Assembly: GCA_038746285.1 (NCBI GenBank)
Contig: JBCDKT010000024.1
Coordinates: forward strand, 1 to 56,937
Length of the DNA stretch: 56,937 nucleotides
Origin: Bacteroidota bacterium
GTDB lineage: Bacteria > Bacteroidota > Rhodothermia > Rhodothermales > JANQRZ01
Direction of reading: 5' to 3'
Numbering within the stretch: position 1 is the first letter of the stretch; every line of letters starts with the position of its first letter. The notes under the pieces were generated by a model. It made no database searches and was not told the DNA's origin. It saw nothing but the letters and a program-made list of their open reading frames with translations. The translations under genes were made by a program, and so were the position numbers. Below, one piece after another: positions 1-7,883 of this stretch.

Positions 1-84
1 CCGAACCCTTCCTTTCCTCCCGCTCCTCCCATTCCGCGCCGCAAGCGCACCCTCTCTCACGGGAGAAGCCCGGCGCAGACCCGC

Positions 85-663
85 TCAACTGCCCGGCAGG
101 CGCTCGCCGCGCGCGGCGAGGGCAGCGACGCGCTCAATCCGCTTGCGGCGCGTCTCGGGCTTCTTGGCGAGCTTGATCCACCGGAGCACGAAGCGCTGAC
201 TCGACGCCGGGAAGCCGTCGAAGTGCCTCGCCGCCTCGGAGTGGGTCGCCAGCGCCGCCTCCAGGTCGTCCGGCTTGACGAGGGCGTCGACGTCGTCCAT
301 GAAGGTCCAGAGACCGCTCGCCTTCGAGGCTTCGATGGCGGCCAGGCCCGGCGGGCGCATCCGGCCCTCGGCGATGAGGCGAGCCGCACGGTCCTTGTAG
401 CTCTTGGCCCAGTGCTGCGCCTGGCGCGGCGAGGCGAGCTGCATCGTCCGGTCCGCGTCCAGCTTGCGGCGGATGCCGTCGACCCAGCCGAAGCACAGCA
501 ACTCGTTGAGGACAGCCTCGCGCGAGACGTACGCCGCCCCGACGTGCTTCTTGAACGTCACGATCCAGACCGAGTCGGGCTGCCCGTGGTGCACCTCCAG
601 CCACGCCCGCAGGTCGTCCGCGGAGGCGACGGGCACCTGCTCGAAGTTCTCGGTCTTGAGCAT
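85..663 (-). CDS. YdeI/OmpD-associated family protein
   Basis: A 192-residue cytoplasmic protein. The start is set at the ATG before LKTENFEQVPV, because the residues further upstream in this frame are Arg-rich shadow sequence. The family features are visible: an N-terminal segment ending in VWIVTFKKH, then ELLCFGWVDGIRRKLD, then the RQAQHWAKSYKDRAARL block, and a C-terminal basic helix pair (LKLAKKPETRRKRIERV-like) with an Arg/Lys-rich stretch. YdeI/OmdA family members have been linked to resistance to cationic antimicrobial peptides or bacteriocins, but the biochemical activity is not established. No signal peptide or membrane segment is seen. It stands alone on the minus strand, 26 bp after a small membrane protein gene with which it may be co-transcribed. 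The family call is firm and the function is open. Confidence 0.85.
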   Translation of the reverse strand: MLKTENFEQVPVASADDLRAWLEVHHGQPDSVWIVTFKKHVGAAYVSREAVLNELLCFGWVDGIRRKLDADRTMQLASPRQAQHWAKSYKDRAARLIAEGRMRPPGLAAIEASKASGLWTFMDDVDALVKPDDLEAALATHSEAARHFDGFPASSQRFVLRWIKLAKKPETRRKRIERVAALAARGERLPGS

Positions 664-689
664 CGGATCGGCGCAGGCGGGCCGGTGGC

Positions 690-959
690 TCAGCGCTCGG
701 TCTTCATCTCGTAGAGCGCCCGGTGCTTGACCGCGTCGGCGAAGACGCTCAGGCTCGCGTTGAGGCAGAAGAGTGCGAACGTCCCGTGCCAGAAGTAGGG
801 TCGCCCGTCGGCCCACTTTACCGTAGCCCGGGCCACGGCGCTGGCGCCGAGCCCGACGCCGAGGAGCCCGGCGGGGGCCATCCACTGCCACTTACGGCGG
901 TGGTGGTCGGCGCGGACGGGGAGGTGGTGCTCGGAGGGGGTAGGGTGAGGCGTGGCCAT
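690..959 (-). CDS. small two-helix membrane protein, unknown function
   Basis: An 89-residue protein starting at MATPHPTPSEHH. The N-terminus is His/Pro-rich and polar (about residues 1-25, ending HHRRKWQW). It is followed by two hydrophobic stretches, one beginning MAPAGLLGVGLGASAV and one containing GTFALFCLNASLSVF, and a charged tail. This predicts a small inner-membrane protein with two transmembrane helices. I recognise no family. It lies directly upstream of the YdeI-like gene on the same strand with a 26-bp gap, so the two are probably one transcript. The upstream in-frame extension to base 1007 is less likely because it is Arg-rich and carries no family signal. That this is a real gene rests on the consistent hydrophobic pattern and the tight packing. 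Confidence 0.55.
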   Translation of the reverse strand: MATPHPTPSEHHLPVRADHHRRKWQWMAPAGLLGVGLGASAVARATVKWADGRPYFWHGTFALFCLNASLSVFADAVKHRALYEMKTER

Positions 960-1176
960 GGGATGAAGAGATAAGAGAGCGGGACGAAAGCGGCGACAAG
1001 GTACCACGCGCGTCCGTCACGGCGCACGGGCAGCGAGCACCCGTCGCGCGGAGCGCGCCGGCCTACCCGGAACCGGGTAGTGGGAGCCGCAAAATCCCCC
1101 GAACCGGCGATGGCGCGGCCTCCCCGCGAGCGGCTATTCTGGGCCTGTTCTCTCCAGTTCACCTTCCACTACGTCT

Positions 1177-1911
1177 ATGCTCCGCGCATTCCTGCTCACG
1201 CTCGTGCTCGTCGCAGCCCCGGCCGCGGCCCAGATCGCACCGCCCAGCGCTGTCAAGACCGTTTCCATCCCGTTCGTCATCCAGACCGGCTCCGTTGAGT
1301 ACGGCCCGGACGTGACGGCGGGCGGCTCCTCGTCCATCGTCCCCGGCTTCTCGTTCGACTCGATCTCGCGGAGCGGCAACCGCGCCCGGTACCTGCGGCT
1401 GGACGCATCGGGCGGTATGGCGGTCGTTGCCTGCCTCGTGTACGCCTGCTCCGGGCTGACCGAGGAGCGTAGCGGCGTCGAGACCGGCAGCGACGGTTGG
1501 GTCTACCTCGAAGGGGTCTTGATTCCGTCGGCTGAGGGCGGCGTGATGTTCAACACACCTGTCGGCAGCCTCGGCGGGGGCGTCGCGGCGGGCTCCGTCG
1601 GCATCACAGGCGGGGCCGACACCTTTGGCTACGGCATGGCCGGGCTTCAGGGGGCCTATGGCGCGCAGTTCGGTCCCGTGACGGTGCTGGCCCTCGGGAC
1701 ATACGGCGTCGGCTACGGCTACGCGACCGGCGAGGGCGGCCTGACCGGACGGATCACCAAGCTCCGCACCGACGCCTACTTCCCCGTTGGGGGTATCAAC
1801 CTCATCGGGACATTCTCCATCGTTCGGGCGACCGACACGCTCGGCACCGAGGACGTGAGCGACGACCTCGACGGCACGTTCGTCACCTTCGGTACCGGCA
1901 TCGGCTTCTAG
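1177..1911 (+). CDS. secreted/outer-membrane protein, unknown function
   Basis: A 244-residue protein with a clear Sec signal peptide (MLRAFLLTLVLVAAPAAAQ, cleavage after AAA-Q predicted). The mature part is Gly-, Ser- and aromatic-rich with alternating short strands (VTVLALGTYGVGYGYATG and a similar last third) and ends in FVTFGTGIGF. This terminal-aromatic ending resembles outer-membrane beta-barrels. No enzymatic motif is visible. The gene is monocistronic on the plus strand. Its stop codon lies only 15 bp before the left end of an IS3-family element, so its native terminator may have been displaced. The family is not recognised. Barrel membership is an inference from composition and the C-terminal residue. 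Confidence 0.6.
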   Translation: MLRAFLLTLVLVAAPAAAQIAPPSAVKTVSIPFVIQTGSVEYGPDVTAGGSSSIVPGFSFDSISRSGNRARYLRLDASGGMAVVACLVYACSGLTEERSGVETGSDGWVYLEGVLIPSAEGGVMFNTPVGSLGGGVAAGSVGITGGADTFGYGMAGLQGAYGAQFGPVTVLALGTYGVGYGYATGEGGLTGRITKLRTDAYFPVGGINLIGTFSIVRATDTLGTEDVSDDLDGTFVTFGTGIGF

Positions 1912-1953
1912 CTCTGGTGCTGAGCTTGGAGTGAACCCGCTTTGGTAGACAGT

Positions 1954-2877
1954 TCAGGAGTATAAGGCGGCGAGCGCCTCGTGGTGCTTTTGCTCGTGCG
2001 TGACGGGTGAGTCGTAGCCGAGCGCGGAGTGGCGGCACCGGAGGTTGTATCACCCCTCGATGAAGCGGAACACGGCCATCCGCACCTCTGCTTTCGTGGT
2101 GAACCGGCGACGCTCGATCAGCTCGCATTCCAGCGTGGCGAAGAAGCTCTCGCACAGCGCGTTGTCGTAGCAGTCACCGACTGAGCCAAGCGAGGGGCGC
2201 ACCCCAGCCTCCTTGCACCGGGCACCGAGTGTCCGCGCTACCGGGGTCAGGTCATACTGACTTCCGTGATCCGAGTGATGCACGACGCTGGCGGGCTGCC
2301 GCTGGGCCACGGCCATGTCGAGCGCGGCCAGCACCAACTCCGTGCGGAGGTGTCCGGCCATCGCCCAACCCACGACCCGGCGGCTGAAGGCGTCGAGTAC
2401 GACAGCGAGGTAGAGGAAGCCCGACCCCGTAGGCACATAGGTGATGTCGGCCACCCAGAGCGCGTCGGGACCTTCGGCCGTGAAGTCGCGCTCAACGAGA
2501 CCGGGGGCATGGCGAGCGCGTTTACTGCGGACGGTCGTCGTCGGCCCTCGTCGGCGGCTGACCCCGACGAGACGGGCCTCTCGCATCAGCCGCGCCACCC
2601 GCTTCTTGCCCACGCGGACGCCGTCGGCTTGGAGGTCGGCATGCACACGCGGAGCGCCGTAGATGCCGTCGGAGGCTGCGTGAGAGGCCCGGATTGCCTT
2701 GGTGAGTTCGGCGTCGCGCTCGGCCCGCGCTGACGGTGGGCGCGTCAGCCATGCGTAGTACCCCGCCCTGGAGACCCCGAGGACGTGGCACATGACGGCG
2801 ATAGGAAAGTGGGCTTGATGCGCTCTCATGAACTCGAAGGCTCTCTGGGCACGGAGTCGGTCTCCCGAGCGAACCAA
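1954..2877 (-). pseudogene. IS3-family transposase OrfB, interrupted by in-frame TGA
   Basis: The rve/DDE catalytic domain is recognisable, with the first Asp in WVADITYVPTGSGFLYLAVV, the second in HHSDHGSQYD and the Glu in YDNALCESFFATLECE. The N-terminal HTH_21-type region begins MCHVLGVSRAGYYAWL. Translation stops at a TGA (complement of 2050-2052) after FRFIEG. The same frame continues for 31 codons with the conserved IS3 tail (YN, R-HSALGYDSP, then a natural stop at 1954-1956). The position is normally Trp (WYN), so a TGG to TGA change explains it. The downstream residues are thus still in frame but lost. Expression would come by -1 frameshift from orfA at the A-AAA-G stretch near 2886-2890. 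Whether the truncated protein keeps activity is unknown; probably not. Confidence 0.8.
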
Positions 2878-3125
2878 GCCGCGGCTTTTGCCAGGATGTC
2901 GCGTTCTTGCTGGCGTCTACGTACCTCCTTGCGGAGCTGCTTCAGCTCCTCGGTCTCAGCGGCAGAAGCCCGTGCGGACGGGTCGGCCTGCTTGATCCAG
3001 ACACGGATGGTCTGCTGAGTCGGCTCGAACTCGCGGGCGAGCTCTGCCGGGGAGCGTCCGGCGCGGTGGAGCTCGACGATCTGCTCGCGGAACTCAGGCG
3101 GGTAGGCGGGGCGGTGTCGGGGCAT
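2826..3125 (-). CDS. IS3-family OrfA (HTH protein)
   Basis: A 99-residue protein with an N-terminal helix-turn-helix of the HTH_8/transposase IS3/IS911 type (YPPEFREQIVELHRAGRSP, then ELAREFEPTQQTIRVWI). It is followed by a leucine-rich coiled coil (AAETEELKQLRKEVRR, then ERDILAKAAAWF), which in this family mediates OrfA/OrfAB oligomerisation and inverted-repeat binding. It overlaps orfB, which lies in the -1 frame. The codons GCA AAA GCC at about 2891-2883 provide an A-AAA-G slippery site at the right place for making the OrfAB fusion. It starts at the ATG of MPRHRPAYPP, about 56 bp inside the right inverted repeat. Confidence 0.85.
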   Translation of the reverse strand: MPRHRPAYPPEFREQIVELHRAGRSPAELAREFEPTQQTIRVWIKQADPSARASAAETEELKQLRKEVRRRQQERDILAKAAAWFARETDSVPREPSSS

Positions 3126-3220
3126 GGAACCTCGGGTCTGGGGACGACTGGAAGATCGTCCACCGTACCGGGTTCACTCCAGAACCGCTTAGTGACTGGC
3201 GCTGCTACCGGGGTCAAACA

Positions 3221-3254
3221 GAAAAAGCCGCCCCGGATACCCTGGGGCGGCTTC
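3221..3254 (-). terminator. Rho-independent terminator of rplU-rpmA
   Basis: On the minus strand a perfect 10-bp stem (AAGCCGCCCC with GGGGCGGCTT, 9-nt loop) is followed by a T run (complement of the A run at 3222-3226). It lies 25 bp past the rpmA stop codon and ends that operon, shielding the IS3 element from read-through. Confidence 0.85.
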
Positions 3255-3278
3255 TGAGTGTGCGCTCGGATGGTCGAG

Positions 3279-3533
3279 CTAGGCCGGATCGACGTGGACC
3301 ACCTTGCGGTCCTGGCGACCCCGGGCAAAGCGGACGGTGCCGTTGACCTTCGCAAAGAGCGTGTCGTCGTTGCCGCGCCCGACGTTGAGGCCGGGGTGGA
3401 ACTTGGTCCCGCGCTGGCGGACGATGATCGAGCCGGCGGTGATGGCCTGGCTGCCGTAGACCTTCACGCCGAGCATCTGCGGGTTCGAGTCGCGGCCGTT
3501 CTTGGAGGAGCCTACGCCTTTCTTATGTGCCAT
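3279..3533 (-). CDS. rpmA: 50S ribosomal protein L27
   Basis: An 84-residue bL27, a component of the large subunit whose N-terminus reaches toward the peptidyl-transferase centre. The family hallmarks are all visible: [19 protein letters not shown], then [22 protein letters not shown], then the [18 protein letters not shown] block. The protein starts directly with MAHKKG, so there is no cleavable N-terminal extension of the Firmicutes type. It lies 27 bp after rplU on the same strand (the universal rplU-rpmA pair) and is followed by a strong terminator. The length is normal for the family. Confidence 0.98.
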   Translation of the reverse strand: MAHKKGVGSSKNGRDSNPQMLGVKVYGSQAITAGSIIVRQRGTKFHPGLNVGRGNDDTLFAKVNGTVRFARGRQDRKVVHVDPA

Positions 3534-3560
3534 GAGTCTGAGGGTCTGGAGTCGGTCGGA

Positions 3561-3881
3561 CTAGTTGTTGCTGTCGAGGTTGAGGGCGTCGATCGAGAGC
3601 TTCGTGTAGGGCTGGCGGTGGCCGTTCTTGACGCGGTAGCCCTTGCGGCGCTTTTTCTTGAAGACGATCACCTTGTCGCCCTTGACGTGGTCGAGGACGG
3701 TCGCCGTGACGGAGGCACCGGCGACGGTCGGGGCACCGATGTGGACGTCGTCTCCGGAGACGAGGAGGACCCGGTCGAGGGTAAGGGTGTCGCCGACGGC
3801 GGCCTTCTGGCGCGGGGCGTAGAGCGTGGTGTTCTCCTGGACCTTGAACTGCTTGCCGGAGATGTCAACGATGGCGTACAT
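3561..3881 (-). CDS. rplU: 50S ribosomal protein L21
   Basis: A 106-residue bL21 that binds 23S rRNA in the large subunit. The start is taken at MYAIVDISGKQFKVQE, the universal N-terminus of the family. A longer in-frame reading to 4034 adds 51 residues with no homology and is rejected. Conserved blocks include the LLVSGDDVHIGAPTV stretch and the basic VIVFKKKRRKGYRVKNGHRQ segment that contacts rRNA. It is the first gene of the rplU-rpmA operon. The 80-110 bp upstream hold a TAGTCTTTG stretch on the minus strand that is close to, but one base longer than, the Bacteroidota -7 consensus, so no promoter is called. Confidence 0.97.
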   Translation of the reverse strand: MYAIVDISGKQFKVQENTTLYAPRQKAAVGDTLTLDRVLLVSGDDVHIGAPTVAGASVTATVLDHVKGDKVIVFKKKRRKGYRVKNGHRQPYTKLSIDALNLDSNN

Positions 3882-4120
3882 GGGAGTGCGGGCTTGGGAG
3901 CCCTCGGCGCGGCGGGCCAGGTGCGGCAGGCCGTCCGAGGGGCGCGGGTGGCAAAGACTAGCTAAACTACGGCACGAGCGTACCGCCTGGCGAGTCCGAC
4001 GTTGCGCAGACCCTCCGGGCATGGGGGAATTCAAACAGGCTTGACGCAGGCCGGCCCGATTCGGAATCGCGGCCCGGCGTACTCTGGCCTTGCTGCCTCT
4101 CCCGCCTTCCCGCGCTGCCG

Positions 4121-4786
4121 ATGTTCATGCTCAGCTTGCCGCCCTCGGGCCCCACGCTCACCCCCGGCAAGGTGCTCTGCGTCGGCCGTAACTACGCCGA
4201 GCACGCCCGCGAGATGGGCTACGCGCCCGACCCACCGGCCGAGCCGGTGGTGTTCCTGAAACCGTCCACGGCGCTCGTCGCCTCCGGCGGCACGGTCTGC
4301 ATCCCTCCGCAGTCGGACGAGGTGCACCACGAGGTCGAACTCGTGGCGGTGATCGGGCGGGGCGGGAAGAACATCCCGGAGGAGAAGGCGCTCGGCCACG
4401 TCGGGGCCTACGCGCTCGGGCTCGACATGACGGCGCGCGACCTGCAGCGCCTGGCGAAGGCGGCCAACAAGCCCTGGGCCGTAGCGAAGGGCTTCGACAC
4501 GTTCGCTCCGCTCGGTCCGCTCACGGCCGCGTCCGAGGTCCCGGACCCGCAGGCGCTCGACCTCCAGCTCACCCTCAACGGAGAGGTCCGGCAGAGCGGC
4601 CGGGCGTCAGACATGATCTTTCCCGTCCGCGTCCTCGTGGCCTACCTCTCGCGCATCTTCACCCTGGAACCCGGCGACGTGGTCTACACCGGCACTCCCG
4701 AAGGCGTCGGCCCCGTCGCTCCCGGCGACGTGCTGGAGGCGACGAGTAGCGGCCTGGCTCCGCTCCGCATCACAGTCAACGGGTGA
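4121..4786 (+). CDS. fumarylacetoacetate hydrolase (FAH) family protein
   Basis: A 221-residue single-domain FAH-fold enzyme. Family signatures are visible: KVLCVGRNYAEHAREMG near the N-terminus, PVVFLKPSTALV, the metal-ligand region HHEVELVAVIGRGGKNI, LGLDMTARDLQ, KGFDTFAPLGP, and GDVVYTGTPEGVGPV near the C-terminus. Enzymes of this size hydrolyse or decarboxylate acylpyruvates or 2-oxo-dioic acids using a divalent metal. The exact substrate cannot be read from the sequence. It begins 240 bp from rplU, with which it is divergent, and about 100 bp before an MBL hydrolase on the same strand. An alternative start two codons later (MLSLPPSG) is possible. Confidence 0.9.
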   Translation: MFMLSLPPSGPTLTPGKVLCVGRNYAEHAREMGYAPDPPAEPVVFLKPSTALVASGGTVCIPPQSDEVHHEVELVAVIGRGGKNIPEEKALGHVGAYALGLDMTARDLQRLAKAANKPWAVAKGFDTFAPLGPLTAASEVPDPQALDLQLTLNGEVRQSGRASDMIFPVRVLVAYLSRIFTLEPGDVVYTGTPEGVGPVAPGDVLEATSSGLAPLRITVNG

Positions 4787-4891
4787 GTCGGCTGTCGGCT
4801 GTCGCAAGCAAAACCCACAAAGCTACCGAGGCTGCCGCACAACGCGCCTCCGTCTCACCGTCCACCGTCTCACCGTCCACTGTCTTCCGCT

Positions 4892-5743
4892 ATGAAAATC
4901 GGCGACTACACGCTGCACGAAATCCACGCCGGCCGGCTCGGCCTCGACGGCGGGGCGATGTTCGGCATCGTGCCGAAGCCGCTCTGGGAGCGCCGCATCC
5001 CGGCCGACGGCCGCAACCGGATCCCGCTCGCCATGCGGTGCCTCCTCCTCGAAGGCGACGGCCGGCTCGTCCTCATCGACAACGGGGTCGGCGATAAATA
5101 CGACGCCAAGTTCGGCGACATCTACGCCGTGGACCGCGAATCGTCGGAGCTGCACGGCTCGCTCGCGGCTGCCGGGTTCGGCGCGGACGAGGTCACCGAC
5201 GTCATCCTGACCCACCTCCACTTCGACCACTGCGGCGGCTCGACGGTCCGCGACGCTAGCGGCTCGCTCCGCGTGGCGTTTCCGAATGCCACGTTTCACG
5301 TCCAGCGTGACCACTGGGACTGGGCCCACCGCAGCCCGCGCGAAGGAGCCTCGTTTCTCCCCGAGAACCTCGACCCGCTGGAGGCCTCCGGCCAACTCCG
5401 GCTTGCTGACGGACCGGGCCCGGTGGTCCCCGGCATCGACGCGCTCGTGGTCAACGGGCACACCCGGGGACAGCAACTGCTCAAGCTCAGCGACGCCGAG
5501 CAGACGCTCGTTTTCGTGGCCGACCTCATCCCGACAGCGGCGCATCTTCCGCCGCTCTGGGTGATGGCCTACGACATCGCCCCGCTCGACACCCTTGCCG
5601 AAAAGACCTCGCTGCTGGAGCAGGCCGCTCAGGAAGAGTGGCTTCTCTTCTTCGAGCACGACACCGAAATCGCCACGGCACGCGTCCAGAAGGGAGCGCG
5701 CGGCTTCGAGGCAATAGGTGCGTCGGGCGCGCTTGCAGGGTGA
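4892..5743 (+). CDS. MBL-fold metallohydrolase
   Basis: A 283-residue metallo-beta-lactamase-fold hydrolase. The metal motif HxHxDH is intact in VILTHLHFDHCGG (His108, His110, Asp112, His113). A further His lies in VNGHTRGQQLL, an Asp in LVFVADLIPTAAHLP, and a late His in LLFFEHDTEIA. The arrangement resembles the AHL-lactonase/methyl-parathion-hydrolase-like branch, but the substrate cannot be assigned. No signal peptide is present, so the protein is probably cytoplasmic. The leader holds a pyrimidine-rich run with two copies of TCTCACCGTCCAC directly before the start (see findings). It may be co-transcribed with the FAH-family gene upstream. Confidence 0.9.
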   Translation: MKIGDYTLHEIHAGRLGLDGGAMFGIVPKPLWERRIPADGRNRIPLAMRCLLLEGDGRLVLIDNGVGDKYDAKFGDIYAVDRESSELHGSLAAAGFGADEVTDVILTHLHFDHCGGSTVRDASGSLRVAFPNATFHVQRDHWDWAHRSPREGASFLPENLDPLEASGQLRLADGPGPVVPGIDALVVNGHTRGQQLLKLSDAEQTLVFVADLIPTAAHLPPLWVMAYDIAPLDTLAEKTSLLEQAAQEEWLLFFEHDTEIATARVQKGARGFEAIGASGALAG

Positions 5744-5935
5744 CGTTCCGGCGGGACAGAGGTGCAGTCGGGCTCAGGGAGCCACCGGCGGCGCGCAGGC
5801 CGCGGGGGCTGGCACAGCCTTTGATCCTGGGCTCGAGCACCATCGCACGGTGCATGCAGCGGGCCGTGCGTGGGGTCCTCTGTCCGTGTTCGGAAAAAAT
5901 CCCCTCGCCGATATGCATGGTAACCTGAAAGCCCT

Positions 5936-5943
5936 TACATTTG
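5936..5943 (+). promoter_or_regulatory. candidate -7 promoter element (TACATTTG)
   Basis: TACATTTG matches the Bacteroidota sigma-A -7 consensus TAnnTTTG exactly. It lies in the otherwise empty 291-bp gap (5744-6034) about 100 bp before the first possible start of the orphan HisKA gene. No good TTG element is found about 20 bp upstream, so confidence is moderate. Confidence 0.45.
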
Positions 5944-6034
5944 CGACTGGCTCACAGGGTCGTAAAGCCGTCTGCCTCCACGGGCTCACCGGGGGCCTCT
6001 TCTCCCGACCCACCACTTCTCTCTGCATCTCTCT

Positions 6035-6403
6035 ATGACCGACCCCACCTCGCGGCTACACCCGCGCACCCCGCATTCGAACACGTCGGCGGATTCCCTC
6101 GCTCCTGGTCCTCTCCACCTCATGGTAGACAACCGCATGGTAGACAACCGGGACGCGCTCTACGAGAACCTGGTGACGAACCTGTCCCAGGTCGTGCACG
6201 GGATCAACAACCCGCTCGCGGTTGTCTCGGGCCACGCGCAGTTGCTGGTGGAACTGGCCGAGTCCAAAGGGCTCGACTCGGAGGTCGTGGGGTATCTTCA
6301 GAACATCGAAGAAGCCAGCCAGCGCCTGGCGTCCGAACTGGACCGGCTGCGGGACGTGCGGGGCGAAATCCGCCCCCGCAACGTGAGCGGAGACGGGATG
6401 TAG
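6035..6403 (+). CDS. orphan histidine-kinase dimerisation (HisKA-like) protein
   Basis: At most 122 residues. The segment NLSQVVHGINNPLAVVSGHA has the H-box pattern of histidine kinases (H-x-I-N-N-P-L, with His55 as candidate phosphoacceptor), and the following residues form the second helix of a four-helix dimerisation bundle. The protein stops there: no N-, G1- or G2-box ATPase domain follows, and none is found in other frames of the 190 bp downstream. It could serve as a phosphotransfer, dimerisation or decoy protein. Three starts are possible: 6035, or either of two ATGs inside a tandem duplication (ATGGTAGACAACCG, twice, at 6122 and 6137). The next gene is a TPR protein on the same strand. 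The domain call is good and the role is unknown. Confidence 0.6.
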   Translation: MTDPTSRLHPRTPHSNTSADSLAPGPLHLMVDNRMVDNRDALYENLVTNLSQVVHGINNPLAVVSGHAQLLVELAESKGLDSEVVGYLQNIEEASQRLASELDRLRDVRGEIRPRNVSGDGM

Positions 6404-6593
6404 AAAGGAGGCTGCCGCCGGTACAAACGAGCCGGCTTTGGCGCTGGATTTTTACGGCAACCTGTTTAAGGGGCCGCAGCGGAAATCCGATAATTAGGGT
6501 GTATTCCCTCGCGCGTGGCGCAGGCAGGATTGCGCACTCGCCGCACGTTCGAGGGTTGCTTGCCGTCCCATCCCCAAGCAATCCCTAACTGAT

Positions 6594-7604
6594 ATGCCCT
6601 CTGTACCCATGGTCCCCGCGCACGAGCGCGAGCACATCGAGATAGCCGGTGAATATCTCGGTGCGCACCTCTCGGACGCCTACCAGGACCGATGGAATCG
6701 TGCTGTTCGAGCAATGGAGGAGGCGCGGGTATATGATGCCTTTCTCGAGTTCAACGAACTCCTAAAGGAAGCCGACCTCGACGCCGTGGGCCGCACGCAC
6801 GTCCAGCTCCAGGCCGTCCGGTGCCTCCGCGACGCGCCGATCGAGCGCGTCAAGACCGAGCTCGCTTTCATCGAGCCCCACAGCGCCTACCAGACCGTCG
6901 TGCTGGACTACCGGCTCGGCTGGCTGATGCGCCACCGGCTGGGCTCCCCCGCTGCGGCGGAACAGTACTTCGACCGCGTCAAGGAGGAGGCCCGCCGCCT
7001 CGGCGTCCGGTCCTGGGAGATCGCGGTGCTGCTGCAGAAGGCGGACGCCGCAGCCGAGGAGGACGCCGTGGAGGACGCCGTCGAGGCGTACAACCGCGTC
7101 TACAACCTCAGCCGCCGCAACGGCTACGTCGAGTACATCCCGAAGGCGCTGCTCGGCAAGGGCGTGATCCAGATCAAGAACGGGCAGCGCGCCGAGGGCG
7201 AGGAGGACCTCCAGAAGGCCTACGAGCTCGCGTGCCGCAACAAGCTCGTCGGCGAGCAGGGCCTTGTGCTCCGCGCCCTGGCCAACGTCTACCACCGCGA
7301 GTTCAAGTTCTACGGCCTCGCGCTGGAGTACTACGAGCAGGCCCGCGTCATCTTCGCCTCGATCCCCGTGTGGAACTCGATCACTGAGGGCCTGGAGCGC
7401 GAGACGCACGCCTGCCAGACCGAACTGGAAGAGCTCGACATAGCGAAGATCCTCGGTCCGGTGCCGATCACGAAGCTGCGCCAGGAGTACCTCACGAGTC
7501 TCGTCAACGGCTTCGTCGGGATCCCCGGCATCGACAACCGCTCGCAGCTCGGGGAGCGGATCGGGCTGACGCGGCAGGCGATCCACCGGAACATCAACAG
7601 CTAG
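6594..7604 (+). CDS. TPR protein with C-terminal HTH-like tail
   Basis: 336 residues, cytoplasmic, with no signal peptide. Helical repeats of TPR type fill most of the chain (for example the blocks around WEIAVLLQKADAAAEEDAVE, ALLGKGVIQIKNGQRAEGEE and ALEYYEQARVIFASIP). The last 25 residues, SQLGERIGLTRQAIHRNI, read like a helix-turn-helix (L-G-x-x-I-G-L-T-R-Q-A-I-H-R), the only DNA-binding-like part. A TPR sensor coupled to a short HTH would be a regulator architecture, but this is inference. The gene follows the orphan HisKA gene on the same strand and is closed by a terminator at 7628-7658. An alternative start at codon 6 (MVPAHERE) exists. Confidence 0.65.
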   Translation: MPSVPMVPAHEREHIEIAGEYLGAHLSDAYQDRWNRAVRAMEEARVYDAFLEFNELLKEADLDAVGRTHVQLQAVRCLRDAPIERVKTELAFIEPHSAYQTVVLDYRLGWLMRHRLGSPAAAEQYFDRVKEEARRLGVRSWEIAVLLQKADAAAEEDAVEDAVEAYNRVYNLSRRNGYVEYIPKALLGKGVIQIKNGQRAEGEEDLQKAYELACRNKLVGEQGLVLRALANVYHREFKFYGLALEYYEQARVIFASIPVWNSITEGLERETHACQTELEELDIAKILGPVPITKLRQEYLTSLVNGFVGIPGIDNRSQLGERIGLTRQAIHRNINS

Positions 7605-7627
7605 CCGAGACGCCGCGCCTCCGCAGC

Positions 7628-7658
7628 GGAGTCGCTCCCTCGGGGGCGGCTCCGTTTT
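7628..7658 (+). terminator. Rho-independent terminator after TPR gene
   Basis: GGAGTCGCTCCC and GGGGGCGGCTCC form a 12-bp stem with a 2-nt top and two G-U pairs (the loop will open slightly), followed by GTTTT. It lies 24 bp beyond the stop codon of the TPR gene and separates it from the porU promoter. Confidence 0.7.
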
Positions 7659-7709
7659 GGTTAACCCTCGCGTGAGCAAAACGTGAACACTGGGGGAGCC
7701 GGTCTGCCC

Positions 7710-7740
7710 TTGTGCCCACCTCGCACTAGCCCTATATTTG
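7710..7740 (+). promoter_or_regulatory. porU promoter (TTG, 20 nt, TATATTTG)
   Basis: TTG at 7710-7712 and TATATTTG at 7733-7740 are 20 nt apart and match the Bacteroidota sigma-A promoter (TTTG, about 19-20 nt, TAnnTTTG). Transcription would begin near 7747, leaving a leader of about 135 nt before the porU GTG start, which has no strong Shine-Dalgarno sequence. Confidence 0.75.
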
Positions 7741-7883
7741 CAGCCCGCAACGGAAACGTCCGCTCACCTTTCCTCCGGACCCCGACCCGAGACCTGCCTA
7801 TCGAAGCAAGGTGCTACTCCCGGTAACCGGCACGCGCTGGTTGTCTCCTGCTGACGCTCTTTCTACCCTTGTAGGTTAGCACC

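Larger units (their letters stand above)
1927..3181 (-). mobile_element. IS3-family insertion sequence, about 1.25 kb
   Basis: The element is bounded by imperfect inverted repeats. The left end reads TGGAGTGAACCCGCTTTGG from 1927, and the complement of the right end (ending at 3181) reads TGGAGTGAACCCGGTACGG. Both continue to a shared GAC. The ends have the TG...CA form usual for IS3 elements, and the 1,255-bp length is typical. Inside are orfA and orfB on the minus strand in the -1 frame relationship expected for the family. I see no clear 3-5 bp target duplication (left flank GCT, right flank GAA), so the insertion may be old or rearranged. orfB carries an in-frame stop (see that entry), which probably makes this copy defective. 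Confidence 0.88.

Noticed and set aside
3481-3500. tRNA T-loop-like GGGTTCGAGTCGC
   Set aside because: Lies inside rpmA coding sequence and no cloverleaf can be drawn. No other tRNA candidates were found.
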